Positions 1 through 8,389 of a stretch of 64,000 nucleotides of DNA are shown one piece after another. Both the position numbers and the translations under genes were made by a program. The notes under the pieces were generated by a model. It saw only the letters and a list, made by a program, of their open reading frames with translations. It was not told where the DNA came from and made no database searches. The stretch comes from an uncultured Selenomonadales bacterium (GTDB taxonomy: Bacteria > Bacillota > Negativicutes > Selenomonadales > Selenomonadaceae): NCBI GenBank assembly GCA_900321035.1, contig ONUH01000008.1:61974-125973 (forward strand), given 5' to 3'. The first letter of the stretch is position 1. Each line of letters begins with the position of its first letter.

Positions 1-569
1 TCAACGGCGTCGACCGTTTCTTCGACCGGCTCTATGCCGCGAACAAGGACGCCCGCGACTTGACGAAAGCCCATTTCGCCGCCATCGGGAAGGCGACGGC
101 TACGCGGCTGAAACATTACGGCATCTTGGCGGACATCGTGCCGAAGGAATATCGCGCCGAGGGCGTCATCGAGGCGCTGAAAAACGAGCTGGCCCCCGGT
201 GAGCGCGTACTGATTCCCCGGGCGCAGGAAGCGCGGGAAATCCTGCCGGAGAGCCTGCGCGAATACGGCGCGATCGTCGACGTGGCGCCGGTCTATGAAA
301 CGAAGGAAGCGGACGTTGACGCCGCCGAGGTCAAAGAAATGCTGGCGGCGGGGGAGATCGACTTCGCGACCTTTGCCAGCAGTTCCACGGTGCGAAATTT
401 GGTGAAAATCATCGGCGACGCGTCTCTTTTGGCGAAAACGAAGGTCGTCGCCATCGGCCCCGTCACGGCGGAGACGTGCGGAGAACTTGGAATCGAAGTC
501 GCGGCCATGCCGGAGGAATATACGATCGACGCGCTGACGAACGCGGTGGCGCGGCTCGCGGCAGAATAG
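1..569 (+). CDS. hemD: Uroporphyrinogen-III synthase (HemD), 3' part
   Basis: This frame is already open at the first base, so the gene is cut by the window edge. The visible peptide begins NGVDRFFDRLYAAN and runs through AAIGKATATRLKHYGI to a normal C-terminus. These are typical of the HemD fold, in which two Rossmann-like lobes close hydroxymethylbilane into uroporphyrinogen III. In Negativicutes this domain is often fused behind a uroporphyrinogen methyltransferase, so the missing 5' part may be larger than HemD alone. It lies upstream of hemB and hemL on the same strand, which fits a tetrapyrrole cluster. A TTG at 60 is an internal codon, not a start. Confidence 0.88.
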   Translation, partial: NGVDRFFDRLYAANKDARDLTKAHFAAIGKATATRLKHYGILADIVPKEYRAEGVIEALKNELAPGERVLIPRAQEAREILPESLREYGAIVDVAPVYETKEADVDAAEVKEMLAAGEIDFATFASSSTVRNLVKIIGDASLLAKTKVVAIGPVTAETCGELGIEVAAMPEEYTIDALTNAVARLAAE

Positions 570-579
570 GAGCGCCAAG

Positions 580-1398
580 ATGAATCTGCAAAAAATGGTG
601 CTTTTGGTGGACGCCGACAATACGCAGCTTTCCAAGCTGGAGGCGGTCATCGAGGAAGTGTCCCTGCACGGGCGCATCATTGTCAAGCGCGCCTACGGCA
701 ACTGGAAAAAGGATACGCTGAAGAACTGGGAGACGGAGCTGAAGCGGCTCGCCATCAAGGCGGAGCAGCAGTTCGACTATGTGGCGGGCAAGAACGCCAC
801 CGACATCGCGCTGGTCATCGACGCCATGCATCTTCTCTATCGCGGCATTTACGACGCGTTCGTCATCGTCGCCAGCGACAGCGACTATACGCCTCTGGCC
901 CTCGATCTCCATGAGTCCGGCGTCTATGTCATCGGCGTCGGCGAGGCGAAAACGCCGGAATCCTTCCGCAACAGCTGCGACGATTTCATCTATCTTGAAA
1001 ACCTGAACGACGAGCCGGACGAAAGCGGCGCGGACAAAGAGGACGAAACCGAGCCGAAGGACGCGCGCGTTGAGAAAAAGGCGGCGTCGAAAGCCGACGA
1101 TGCGAAGGGCGGCGCGCAGAAGCCTGCGCAGAAAAACGGCGACGAAAAACTGCGCCAGCCCGGAAAGAACGCCATGAAGAAAGTTCACGCGCTGCTTCGC
1201 TTGGCGTGGGACAAATACCAGGACGCCGAGGGCTACGTCAACATCGGCGCGGCGGGCAGCTATATCAAGCGCGCAAGGCCGGATTTCGACGTGCGCTCTT
1301 ACGGCTACCACAAATTGCCGCAGCTTATCGAGGCGTTTCCCGACCGCTACAACTTCAAGACGTCGAAGAAGGGGCACGTGTTTTACCGCTGCATATAA
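580..1398 (+). CDS. NYN domain protein with C-terminal LOTUS/OST-HTH domain
   Basis: This 272-residue protein follows hemD by ten bases. Residues 1-145 match the NYN (DUF88/LabA-like) PIN-type nuclease fold: an early acidic patch (LLVDADNTQ) and the ASDSDYTPL motif give the expected aspartates of the metal site. A low-complexity, charged Lys/Ala/Glu linker spans about 150-195. The last 70 residues (KVHALLRLAWDKYQ to KKGHVFYRCI) resemble an OST-HTH/LOTUS RNA-binding domain. The family is thought to act on RNA, but the substrate here is unknown. Position in the haem cluster is probably only operon convenience. A strong terminator follows the stop codon. Confidence 0.8.
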   Translation: MNLQKMVLLVDADNTQLSKLEAVIEEVSLHGRIIVKRAYGNWKKDTLKNWETELKRLAIKAEQQFDYVAGKNATDIALVIDAMHLLYRGIYDAFVIVASDSDYTPLALDLHESGVYVIGVGEAKTPESFRNSCDDFIYLENLNDEPDESGADKEDETEPKDARVEKKAASKADDAKGGAQKPAQKNGDEKLRQPGKNAMKKVHALLRLAWDKYQDAEGYVNIGAAGSYIKRARPDFDVRSYGYHKLPQLIEAFPDRYNFKTSKKGHVFYRCI

Positions 1399-1414
1399 AA
1401 CGCATGAGAAAACG

Positions 1415-1465
1415 AATCCTGCCGAGGAGAACGAAATGTCATCGTTCTTTCGGCAGGATTTTTTA
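1415..1465 (+). terminator. Rho-independent terminator after the NYN gene
   Basis: Arms AATCCTGCCGA (1415-1425) and TCGGCAGGATT (1450-1460) pair perfectly. An inner GAACGA/TCGTTC stem extends the hairpin, and a T-run follows at 1459-1464. It ends the hemD-NYN transcript. Confidence 0.85.
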
Positions 1466-1559
1466 TTGCGCGCGTCGAAATAAATACTGTTATATGTCAA
1501 AGAAATTTATCGGCTGTCGATAGGAGCAAGACGATGAGAAATAAAAGGGGGAGGGATGG

Positions 1560-1916
1560 ATGGAGCCTGATTATGTTTATGGGGACGCCGAAAGAGAAAT
1601 CGTGAAATCGGGATATGAAGCGATAGAAGCCGTATTGATTGGTCATGACGCGAACGCAAAACGACGACTGCTGTTCTATCTTGATTGGTACATAGATCCG
1701 TATTATAAACACGATTTGACGGACTTGTATGACCCGCTGAAGGAATTGCTTCAGAAAATGGTGATTGCGGAAAATGAAGACGACGTCATTGAGGACGCGT
1801 TGTTCCTTTTGGAGAGCCATACCGACCCGCCGTATGAAACATTAAAGAAATACATCGACAGGGCGCCGCAGCAGTTTTTGCCGAAAGTGCGCTATCTTAT
1901 AAATCAAAAAGAGTGA
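1560..1916 (+). CDS. Hypothetical 118-residue protein
   Basis: I do not recognise the family. The protein is acidic and probably helical, with many Tyr, Asp and Glu residues (for example [19 protein letters not shown]) and no membrane segment or signal peptide. The ATG at 1560 follows a purine-rich AGGGGGAGGG tract and is the best-placed start. The gene stands alone between the NYN terminator and hemB, and its stop overlaps the sequence just upstream of the hemB ribosome site. Its shape and size resemble small immunity or contact-dependent proteins, but nothing in the sequence proves that. Confidence 0.6.
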   Translation: MEPDYVYGDAEREIVKSGYEAIEAVLIGHDANAKRRLLFYLDWYIDPYYKHDLTDLYDPLKELLQKMVIAENEDDVIEDALFLLESHTDPPYETLKKYIDRAPQQFLPKVRYLINQKE

Positions 1917-1951
1917 AAAATTCAATGGGAATATTCAAAGGAGGACTAACA

Positions 1952-2926
1952 ATGTCAACATTAAAAATCCGTCCGCGGCGGCTGCGCCGTTCCGAGAACA
2001 TTCGCGCGATGGTGCGGGAGACTTCGCTTTCAGTGAAGGATTTCGTCTATCCGATTTTCGTGGTGCCGGGGGAGAATATCAAGGAAGAGATTCCGAGCAT
2101 GCCGGGGTGCTATCATCTGTCCGTGGATAAGGCGGTGGAGACGGCGAAAGAGATCGCTTCGCTGGGGATTCCGTCGGTGGAGGTTTTCGGACTGCCCGAG
2201 TACAAGGACGAGATCGGCTCGTCGGCCTGGGATATGGCAAGCCCGGTGCAGCGGGCGATTGCCGCCATCAAGAAGGCGGAGCCGGATTTGGTTATCGTCG
2301 GCGACGTCTGCCTTTGCCAATATACGTCCCACGGTCATTGCGGGCGGCTCTGCGACCATGAGGTGGACAACGACGGAACGCTGCCGCTCTTGCAGAATGT
2401 GGCGGTGAGCCAGGCACAGGCGGGCGCGGACATTATCGCGCCGTCGGATATGATGGACGGGCGTGTGGCCGCGATTCGAGACGCCCTCGACTCGAAAGGG
2501 CTGACGAACGTCTCGATTATGAGCTACGCGGTGAAGTACGCGTCGGGCTACTACGGGCCGTTCCGCGACGCGGCGGATTCGGCGCCGCAGTTCGGCGACC
2601 GCCGCGGCTACCAGATGGACCCGGCAAACGTGCGCGAGGCGATGAAGGAAGTTTCCCTCGACATCACCGAGGGCGCGGACATCATCATGGTGAAGCCGGC
2701 GCTGGCGTATCTTGACGTGGTGCGGCTGGTGCGGGACAATATCGTGCAGCCGGTGGCGGTTTACAACGTCAGCGGCGAGTATGCGATGGTGAAGGCGGCG
2801 GCGCAGAACGGCTGGATCGACGAGAAGCGCATCGTGCTGGAAACGCTGACAAGCATGAAGCGCGCGGGCGCGGATATCATCATCACTTATCATGCCATTG
2901 ACGCGGCGAAGTGGCTGAAAGGGTAA
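1952..2926 (+). CDS. hemB: Porphobilinogen synthase (delta-aminolevulinic acid dehydratase)
   Basis: HemB condenses two 5-aminolevulinate molecules to porphobilinogen in the cytoplasm. At 324 residues it has the usual family length. Visible hallmarks are the N-terminal [18 protein letters not shown], the cysteine-rich metal segment [14 protein letters not shown], the SDMMDGRV segment, and the active-site lysine region around [13 protein letters not shown]. An open frame extends back to 1913, but the ATG at 1952 is preceded by AAAGGAGG at 1937-1944, so 1952 is chosen. hemL follows 21 bases downstream, and the two are probably co-transcribed. Confidence 0.95.
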   Translation: MSTLKIRPRRLRRSENIRAMVRETSLSVKDFVYPIFVVPGENIKEEIPSMPGCYHLSVDKAVETAKEIASLGIPSVEVFGLPEYKDEIGSSAWDMASPVQRAIAAIKKAEPDLVIVGDVCLCQYTSHGHCGRLCDHEVDNDGTLPLLQNVAVSQAQAGADIIAPSDMMDGRVAAIRDALDSKGLTNVSIMSYAVKYASGYYGPFRDAADSAPQFGDRRGYQMDPANVREAMKEVSLDITEGADIIMVKPALAYLDVVRLVRDNIVQPVAVYNVSGEYAMVKAAAQNGWIDEKRIVLETLTSMKRAGADIIITYHAIDAAKWLKG

Positions 2927-2947
2927 AGTATAAGGAGAGAGAACTAT

Positions 2948-4264
2948 ATGCTGAATCTTGAAAAATCCGCCGAGGCGTTTGCCGAGGCGAAGAATCTGAT
3001 GCCGGGCGGGGTGAACAGTCCGGTGCGCTCGTATCGGAGCGTGGACTGCAACCCGCCGTTTATCGCGCGGGCCGAGGGCAGCCATATTTATGATATCGAC
3101 GGCAACGAATTTATCGACTATGTCGGCTCCTGGGGGCCGATGGTGGTCGGCCACGCGCACCCGAAAGTGGTGGCGGCGCTGAAGGCGGCGGCGGAGCGCG
3201 GCACGAGCTACGGCGCGCCGACGCTTCTGGAATCGGAACTGGCGCGACTCGTCAAGAGCGTCTATCCGTCGATTGAATTGGTCCGCATGGTGAATTCCGG
3301 CACCGAGGCGACCATGAGCGCGCTGCGGCTCGCACGGGGCTTCACGAATCGCGACAAGATTGTGAAGTTCATCGGCTGCTATCACGGACACAGCGACGGT
3401 CTTTTGGTGGACGCGGGTTCCGGTCTCGCTACCTTCGGCGTGCCGTCCAGTCCCGGCGTTACGAAAGCGACAGCGCAGGACACGATTACCGTGCCGTATA
3501 ACGACGTGGACGCGATTACGGCGGTCATGGACAAGTACGGCGAGGAAATCGCCGCGATCATCGTGGAGCCGGTGGCGGGCAATATGGGCCTCGTGCTGCC
3601 GAAGCAGGGATATCTCGACACGCTGCGGAAGCTCACGGAAAAGCACGGCGCGCTTCTGATCTTCGACGAGGTGATGTGCGGCTTCCGCGCGTCCCTAGGC
3701 GGCGCGCAGGCGGCCTACGGCATAAAGCCGGATTTGACCTGTCTCGGCAAGATCATCGGCGGCGGTCTGCCCGTGGCGGCCTATGGCGGCCGCAAGGATA
3801 TCATGAGCTTCGTTTCCCCGGCGGGTCCGGTCTATCAGGCGGGCACGCTGTCCGGCAATCCGCTGGCTATGACGGCGGGAATCGAGACGCTGAAAATCCT
3901 GACGGAGGAGCCGGAGCCGGGCGAGCCGGACTATACGCGCCAGCTTTCGCTGAAGACGAAAACCGTGGTGCTTGGGTTTACGGAGCGCGCGAAGGCGGCG
4001 GGGATTCCCGTGCAGGTGCATCAGGCGGGGTCGATGTTCGGCATGTTCTTCAGCGAGCACGAGGTTTACGACTATGCCACGGCGGCGGCGGCGGACCAGG
4101 AAGCCTTCAAGGTCTGGTTCCGCGCGATGCTGGAGGAAGGCATCTATCTCGCGCCGTCGCAGTTTGAGACGATTTTCATGAGCGGCGCCCACACTGACGC
4201 AGACATTGAAAAAACATTGGCGGCGGCGGAAAAAGGTTTCGCCGCGGTGAAAAAATTGCGGTAA
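2948..4264 (+). CDS. hemL: Glutamate-1-semialdehyde 2,1-aminomutase
   Basis: HemL is the PLP-dependent enzyme that moves the amino group of glutamate-1-semialdehyde to make 5-aminolevulinate, the substrate of HemB upstream. The 438-residue protein has class III aminotransferase features: NSGTEATMSALRLARG near 117-131, the FDEVMCGFR motif near 239-247 and the Schiff-base lysine in LTCLGKIIGG (K268). A GGAGAGAG ribosome site precedes the ATG. Its presence implies the C5 (glutamyl-tRNA) route. The stop codon runs into an AAGTAAGAAA repeat hairpin that probably ends the transcript. Confidence 0.95.
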   Translation: MLNLEKSAEAFAEAKNLMPGGVNSPVRSYRSVDCNPPFIARAEGSHIYDIDGNEFIDYVGSWGPMVVGHAHPKVVAALKAAAERGTSYGAPTLLESELARLVKSVYPSIELVRMVNSGTEATMSALRLARGFTNRDKIVKFIGCYHGHSDGLLVDAGSGLATFGVPSSPGVTKATAQDTITVPYNDVDAITAVMDKYGEEIAAIIVEPVAGNMGLVLPKQGYLDTLRKLTEKHGALLIFDEVMCGFRASLGGAQAAYGIKPDLTCLGKIIGGGLPVAAYGGRKDIMSFVSPAGPVYQAGTLSGNPLAMTAGIETLKILTEEPEPGEPDYTRQLSLKTKTVVLGFTERAKAAGIPVQVHQAGSMFGMFFSEHEVYDYATAAAADQEAFKVWFRAMLEEGIYLAPSQFETIFMSGAHTDADIEKTLAAAEKGFAAVKKLR

Positions 4265-4295
4265 GTAAAGTAAGAAAGTAAGAATTTCTTACCAC
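4262..4295. repeat. AAGTAAGAAA intergenic hairpin, copy 1
   Basis: Directly at the hemL stop lies GGTAAGTAAAGTAAGAAAGT followed by AAGAATTTCTTACC. GGTAAG and CTTACC pair to form an AT-rich hairpin. Related copies occur at 21852, 33139, 47120 and 60859, always between genes and mostly at operon ends. Confidence 0.6.
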
Positions 4296-4324
4296 AAAAA
4301 TATGCAGAATTACTAAAAACGGTT

Positions 4325-4425
4325 CTCCCCCCCCCGGCAGCTTCGCTGCCATCCCCCCTCTGAGAGGGGGGCGCAGTAGTGCCTCCCTCATAGAGGGAGG
4401 TGGCGCGCCAATGGCGCGACGGAGG
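4325..4425. repeat. CTCCCTC/GAGGGAG intergenic repeat, copy 1
   Basis: A short element is made of several back-to-back hairpins: GGCAGCTTCGCTGCC, CCCCCTCTGAGAGGGGG and CCTCCCTCATAGAGGGAGG, followed by GGCGCGCCAATGGCGCGACGGAGGG. Similar modules occur at 25461 and 31695. It fills most of the hemL-ADH gap and carries no gene. It resembles the dispersed non-coding repeats seen in many Firmicute genomes. Confidence 0.6.
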
Positions 4426-4450
4426 GAGTTCATGGAAAGGCGGCGATTCG

Positions 4451-5632
4451 ATGAACAATTTTACTTACTGTGTTCCCACGGAAATCATTTTCGGGCGCGG
4501 CGCGGAAGAGCAGACGGCTGCGGCGGCGAAGCGCCACGGCGGGCGGCGTGTGCTCCTGGTGTTCGGCGGAGGCAGCGCGAAAAAGAGCGGGCTCCTCGAT
4601 ACGATAGAAAAGCAGCTTGAAGCGGCGGAGATCCGCTTTGAGGAGTTCGGCGGCGCCCAGCCGAATCCGACGCTAGGCCATGCCCGGGAAGGCGTGAAGC
4701 GGGCGGCGACCTTCGGCGCAGATTTGATCTTGGCGGTGGGCGGCGGCAGCGTCATCGACACCGCGAAGGCGATTGCCCACGGCGCGGCGAATCTCGACAC
4801 GGACATTTGGGATTTTTGGTGCGGCAAAGCGAAGGTGGAGCGCACGCTTCCGGTGGGCGTGGTGCTGACCATCGCGGCGGCGGGCAGCGAGACTAGCGAT
4901 TCGGCGGTGCTGACGGATGAGACGTCGGGCAAGAAGCGCGGTCTGAACACGGCGATGAACCGTCCTGCGTTCGCGATCATGAACCCGGAGCTGACCTACA
5001 CGATTCCACGCGCGCAGCTCGCGGCGGGCATCGCTGATATTTTCATGCACACCCTCGACCGCTATATGACGAAGGAGACGGGCAACAACTTCACCGACCG
5101 CGTCGCGGAATCGCTGATGAAGAACGTGGTGCGCTTCGGGAAGAAGGCTATGACGAACCATCGCGACTACGAGGCCATGAGTGAGCTGATGTGGTGCGGC
5201 AGCGTGTCCCATACGGACTTCACGGGACTCGGGCGCACGAAGGATTTCAGCGTCCACAAGCTGGCCCATGAGCTCAGCGGCAAATACGGCGTGACCCATG
5301 GCGAGAGCCTGACGGTGATGTGGCCCGCGTGGGCGCGGGAGGTTTATCTCGACGCGCCGGAGCGTTTCGCCCAGTACGCTGAGAACGTATGGGGCGCGAC
5401 GGTCGGCACGACGGAGGAAAAAGCCCGGGCGGGCATCCGCGAGACGGAGGAATTCTGGCGCGGGCTGGGGCTGCCGCTGTGCTTTACCGAGCTTGGCATC
5501 GGAGAACTTTCCGAGGACGCGCTGGCGGCGTTGGCTGACAGCTGCACCGACGGCGGCAAGAAGACCGTCGGCGCGTTCCGTCCGATTGACAGGGAGACGG
5601 CGCTTTCCATCTATCGCCGTGCGAACCGGTGA
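4451..5632 (+). CDS. Iron-containing alcohol dehydrogenase (butanol dehydrogenase-like)
   Basis: This is a 393-residue group III alcohol dehydrogenase related to YqhD/BdhA that reduces aldehydes with NAD(P)H. The nucleotide loop is LAVGGGSVIDTAKAIA, near residues 95-110. Metal-ligand segments are GIADIFMHTLDRYM and KLAHELSGKYGVTHGESL, which supply the Asp and His residues for Fe or Zn. The start at 4451 has GGAAAGGCGG upstream; an open frame back to 4400 runs through the repeat element and was not used. The stop overlaps the start of the SGNH hydrolase gene. Confidence 0.9.
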   Translation: MNNFTYCVPTEIIFGRGAEEQTAAAAKRHGGRRVLLVFGGGSAKKSGLLDTIEKQLEAAEIRFEEFGGAQPNPTLGHAREGVKRAATFGADLILAVGGGSVIDTAKAIAHGAANLDTDIWDFWCGKAKVERTLPVGVVLTIAAAGSETSDSAVLTDETSGKKRGLNTAMNRPAFAIMNPELTYTIPRAQLAAGIADIFMHTLDRYMTKETGNNFTDRVAESLMKNVVRFGKKAMTNHRDYEAMSELMWCGSVSHTDFTGLGRTKDFSVHKLAHELSGKYGVTHGESLTVMWPAWAREVYLDAPERFAQYAENVWGATVGTTEEKARAGIRETEEFWRGLGLPLCFTELGIGELSEDALAALADSCTDGGKKTVGAFRPIDRETALSIYRRANR

Positions 5633-6927
5633 TGAACGGGAGAAGGCTGTTTCGGGCCGTTTCCCTTGGCGCGGCAATTTTTTGCGCCGTGGGTTTATTT
5701 TCGGAGGCGGAAGCGTCTTCGGGCGCGACGTTGGCCGAGCGCTTGGCCGAGGCGGCGAAACGGCAGCTGCCGCGGTCGGCGGCGCAGGACAAGGTGCGGC
5801 TGACGTGGCCGATAACGCCGGGGGCGGCCCGGTATCGGGTAGCGATCCTGTCCGCGCCGGCGTATGCGCCGCAAAACGTGATTTACGAGGAAACGGTCTC
5901 CGCGCCGGGGGCGGAGATCGATTTGGAAGTGCTGGCGCGAAAGGGCGGAGCGACTTTTGAAACGGCGTATTGGACGGTCCGGCCCATGCGGTATGGCGGC
6001 GCGTCTCTCGGCGATTTTTCCGCGCCGCAGCCCCTTTCCGCCGGCGAGCGGCATCCCGTTGCGCCGCTGCCCAATTCCGACTACGGCACGATGGCGGAGC
6101 CGCCGATTTATCTCGTCTATGCGTGGGTTCCCGTACGGAAGACCAGCTCCTACGAGGTGGAGGTGTGGCGCGAGGACGGGAGCGACCGGGAGCGCGTGCG
6201 GCATTACTACACCTACGAGACGATCCTTTACGACGAAATGCCGCTGAAGACGCCGGGGCGCTATACATGGCGCGTCCGCGCCCTGGACGGGTACGGGCGG
6301 AAGTGGAGTGACTGGTCGGCGCCGGAGGCGTTTACGGTGAACGCGAGCGTCACGGTGGCGGCCCTCGGGGACAGCATCACCCACGGCGGCGGCGCGGTGA
6401 CGGTCCCTCCCTCGCGGTCGATGTACTGCTGGGAGAGTTACGCAGGGCTGCCCGTGAAGAATTTGGGACGGAGCGGCGACAGCAGCTACGATCTTCTGAC
6501 GCGGTTCGAGTCGGATGTGCTGCCCTTCGCGCCGAAATATCTCGTCGTCATGGGCGGCGTCAACGATTTCCGCGTGGGCGTCTCAGCGCAGACTACGATC
6601 CAAAATTTCTCGCGTATCGCGGAAAAATGCAGCGCCTACGGAATCACGCCGATTTTCGCGACGGCGACGCCCATTTCTCCGGAGCTGATGAAACAGGTGA
6701 GAGAGATCGAGACGGCGGCGTGGAACTGGCAGGCGGAACGGCAGGTGCTGAACGCATGGGTCATGGCGCAGCCTTACGCGGTGGACGTGGCGGCGTCGCT
6801 GACCGACGAGGACGGCGACCTGAAGGAAGAACTGACCACCGACGGCCTGCATCCCGACGCCGAGGCGAAAAAAATCATCGGCGAGGCGATCGGAAAGTAT
6901 CTGCGGGAAACATTCGGACTGCAATAA
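5629..6927 (+). CDS. Secreted SGNH/GDSL hydrolase with fibronectin-III-like N-terminal region
   Basis: The GTG at 5629 and ATG at 5632 both overlap the previous stop, indicating translational coupling. A hydrophobic signal peptide (AVSLGAAIFCAVGLFSEAEA) predicts export. The middle part, about 40-235, has repeated strand patterns ending in YWTVRP and WSDWSAPEAF, like fibronectin-III or Ig-like modules. The C-terminal 190 residues carry the SGNH blocks: GDSITHG (block I, catalytic Ser), GGVNDF (block III) and DGLHPD (block V, Asp-His). The likely activity is deacylation or esterase action on cell-envelope glycans; the substrate is not evident. A bidirectional terminator follows. Confidence 0.85.
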   Translation: MMNGRRLFRAVSLGAAIFCAVGLFSEAEASSGATLAERLAEAAKRQLPRSAAQDKVRLTWPITPGAARYRVAILSAPAYAPQNVIYEETVSAPGAEIDLEVLARKGGATFETAYWTVRPMRYGGASLGDFSAPQPLSAGERHPVAPLPNSDYGTMAEPPIYLVYAWVPVRKTSSYEVEVWREDGSDRERVRHYYTYETILYDEMPLKTPGRYTWRVRALDGYGRKWSDWSAPEAFTVNASVTVAALGDSITHGGGAVTVPPSRSMYCWESYAGLPVKNLGRSGDSSYDLLTRFESDVLPFAPKYLVVMGGVNDFRVGVSAQTTIQNFSRIAEKCSAYGITPIFATATPISPELMKQVREIETAAWNWQAERQVLNAWVMAQPYAVDVAASLTDEDGDLKEELTTDGLHPDAEAKKIIGEAIGKYLRETFGLQ

Positions 6928-6934
6928 GGCAACG

Positions 6935-6968
6935 AAAAAGAGACGGAACGCGAATCCGTCTCTTTTTT
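6935..6968. terminator. Bidirectional terminator between convergent genes
   Basis: AAAAAGAGACGGA pairs with TCCGTCTCTTTTT around a seven-base loop. A-rich and T-rich flanks let it serve both the SGNH gene on plus and yigZ on minus. Confidence 0.85.
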
Positions 6969-6979
6969 GCTGCGCAGTT

Positions 6980-7627
6980 TTATTCCGCCGTTTCCACCGG
7001 CTCCAGGATTTCCTCATCGTCGCCTTCTTCGAGGTGGGCGTTCGCCGCGGTCAGGTCGGTCAGTTCTTTCTTCGCGGCGTCGCAGGCTTCCGGCTCCACG
7101 AAAATCGGGAGCGTGACGTTTTCCGCATAGGCGGCTTCGCCTGTGCGGAGATTTTTTTGCCGCGCCCAGCGTTCGATGGCGGAGAACAGTTCGTACCCCA
7201 CAGTCACATCCAGGCGGCGAAGGGTGACGCGCCTTGCCAGCGTCGCCGCATCGATGCCGATGCTCGCTGCGTGGGAGTATGCGCGGACAAGCCCGCCGGC
7301 GCCGAGCTTTATGCCGCCGAAATAGCGGACGACGGCCACGGCGGCGTCGGTGAGGCCGCGGCGTTTCATCGTTTCAAGGATTGGCATGCCCGCGGTGCCG
7401 CCCGGCTCTCCGTCGTCGCTGGATTTCTGCTTCGCGCCGTCCGCGCCCAAGATCCACGCCGAGCAGCAGTGCCGCGCGTCGTAATGCTCTTTGCGCAGGC
7501 GGGCGACGAAGGCGCGGGCCTCCTCCTCGCTTCGGACGGCGGCTGCATAGGCGATGAAGCGCGAGCGCTGCACCGTAAATTCCGCCTGCCCGTCCTTCCA
7601 TATCGTCAGCGGTTCATTCTTTGACAT
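6980..7627 (-). CDS. YigZ/IMPACT family protein (UPF0029)
   Basis: This 215-residue YigZ-type protein shows the family signatures SSDDGEPGGTAGMPIL and RYFGGIKLGAGGLVRAYS in its N-terminal domain, then a second ferredoxin-like C-terminal domain (about 135-200). Eukaryotic IMPACT relatives act on translation control. The bacterial role is unclear, although the fold suggests nucleic-acid or ribosome binding. The acidic C-terminal tail (EEGDDEEILEPVE) is unusual. Its start lies inside the 3' end of the upstream minus-strand gene with a 14-base overlap, so the two are probably translated together. Confidence 0.85.
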   Translation of the reverse strand: MSKNEPLTIWKDGQAEFTVQRSRFIAYAAAVRSEEEARAFVARLRKEHYDARHCCSAWILGADGAKQKSSDDGEPGGTAGMPILETMKRRGLTDAAVAVVRYFGGIKLGAGGLVRAYSHAASIGIDAATLARRVTLRRLDVTVGYELFSAIERWARQKNLRTGEAAYAENVTLPIFVEPEACDAAKKELTDLTAANAHLEEGDDEEILEPVETAE

Positions 7628-8255
7628 CGACGTTCTCCCGCAGCGCGGAGATTTCCTGCGCCGTAAACAGCCCCGTCGGGCTTTCCGAGCGCATCACGTC
7701 CCGCAGACGGCGGCTCTGCTCTTCCTGCACTTCGGTGATCTGGCGCTCCGGGTCGGACACGTTCGCCGTGTGCCGGATGGTTTGCCGCTGTTCCGCGGCG
7801 TAGGCGCGGGCCTTCAGGATCACCGCCGTCACCAAATCGTAATTGTCGCTGTCCAGCGCCAGAGGCGGTTCCATCCGCTCCAGCGCGTCCAAGGTCTTCA
7901 TGGCCTCCACGTCCAGCTCGTTCAGCCGTTCATGGGTCGTGGTCAGATCGACGACGTCCTCGCTGAAATCGGACAGGATACGGTGATACTGCCGCCAGTT
8001 GTGGTCCATCTGCTCAATGAACCCTTCGTATTCCGCGTGCCAGTCGGCGACCAGCATCTGCTGCTCCGCGATATGATCGCGCTGCGCCGCCGTCAGCGGC
8101 TCCGCCTTTTCCTTATGCGTCACGAGGAACGCCGCGCCGGCGCAAAGGAGCACGGCACAAAAAATCGCGAAAATTCTTCGACGCGGGAAAAATCGCTGCG
8201 CGAGAAACAGCAGCAAAACAATCAGCGCGGCCCAAAGCGCTTCCGTCGGGAACAT
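7614..8255 (-). CDS. Hypothetical membrane-anchored protein (two N-terminal helices)
   Basis: I do not recognise the family. The 213-residue protein begins with two hydrophobic helices separated by an Arg-rich turn (QRFFPRRRIFAIF), at about residues 5-21 and 26-46. The rest is a charged, helical, soluble domain that is probably coiled-coil (HAEYEGFIEQMDHNWRQYHR, RQITEVQEEQSRRLRDVM). The topology suggests a small membrane anchor with a cytoplasmic helical domain. It overlaps yigZ downstream and is divergent from the ABC exporter gene. GGAGGCGCGCC precedes the start. Confidence 0.65.
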   Translation of the reverse strand: MFPTEALWAALIVLLLFLAQRFFPRRRIFAIFCAVLLCAGAAFLVTHKEKAEPLTAAQRDHIAEQQMLVADWHAEYEGFIEQMDHNWRQYHRILSDFSEDVVDLTTTHERLNELDVEAMKTLDALERMEPPLALDSDNYDLVTAVILKARAYAAEQRQTIRHTANVSDPERQITEVQEEQSRRLRDVMRSESPTGLFTAQEISALRENVDVKE

Positions 8256-8312
8256 GGCGCGCCTCCTCTTCTTTATGATCGTGCCTTCTATTTTATCATA
8301 TTCTCCCGCCGC

Positions 8313-8341
8313 TTGAAAACCTGCGCCGTGTTCCTTATAAT
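8313..8341 (+). promoter_or_regulatory. Sigma-A promoter for the ABC exporter gene
   Basis: TTGAAA (8313-8318) and TATAAT (8336-8341) are separated by exactly 17 bases, about 50 bases upstream of the exporter start. Confidence 0.75.
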
Positions 8342-8389
8342 AATAACGGGTAATTTGCCCGCGAGTTCGGCACAGAAAGGACAGAACAC

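Noticed and set aside
1913..1951. Upstream GTG start for hemB at 1913
   Set aside because: The extra 13 residues include the ribosome site of the ATG at 1952 and are not a usual HemB N-terminus.
2030..3646. 538-codon minus-strand frame over hemB and hemL
   Set aside because: Antisense shadow of two certain genes; His/Arg-rich with no motifs.
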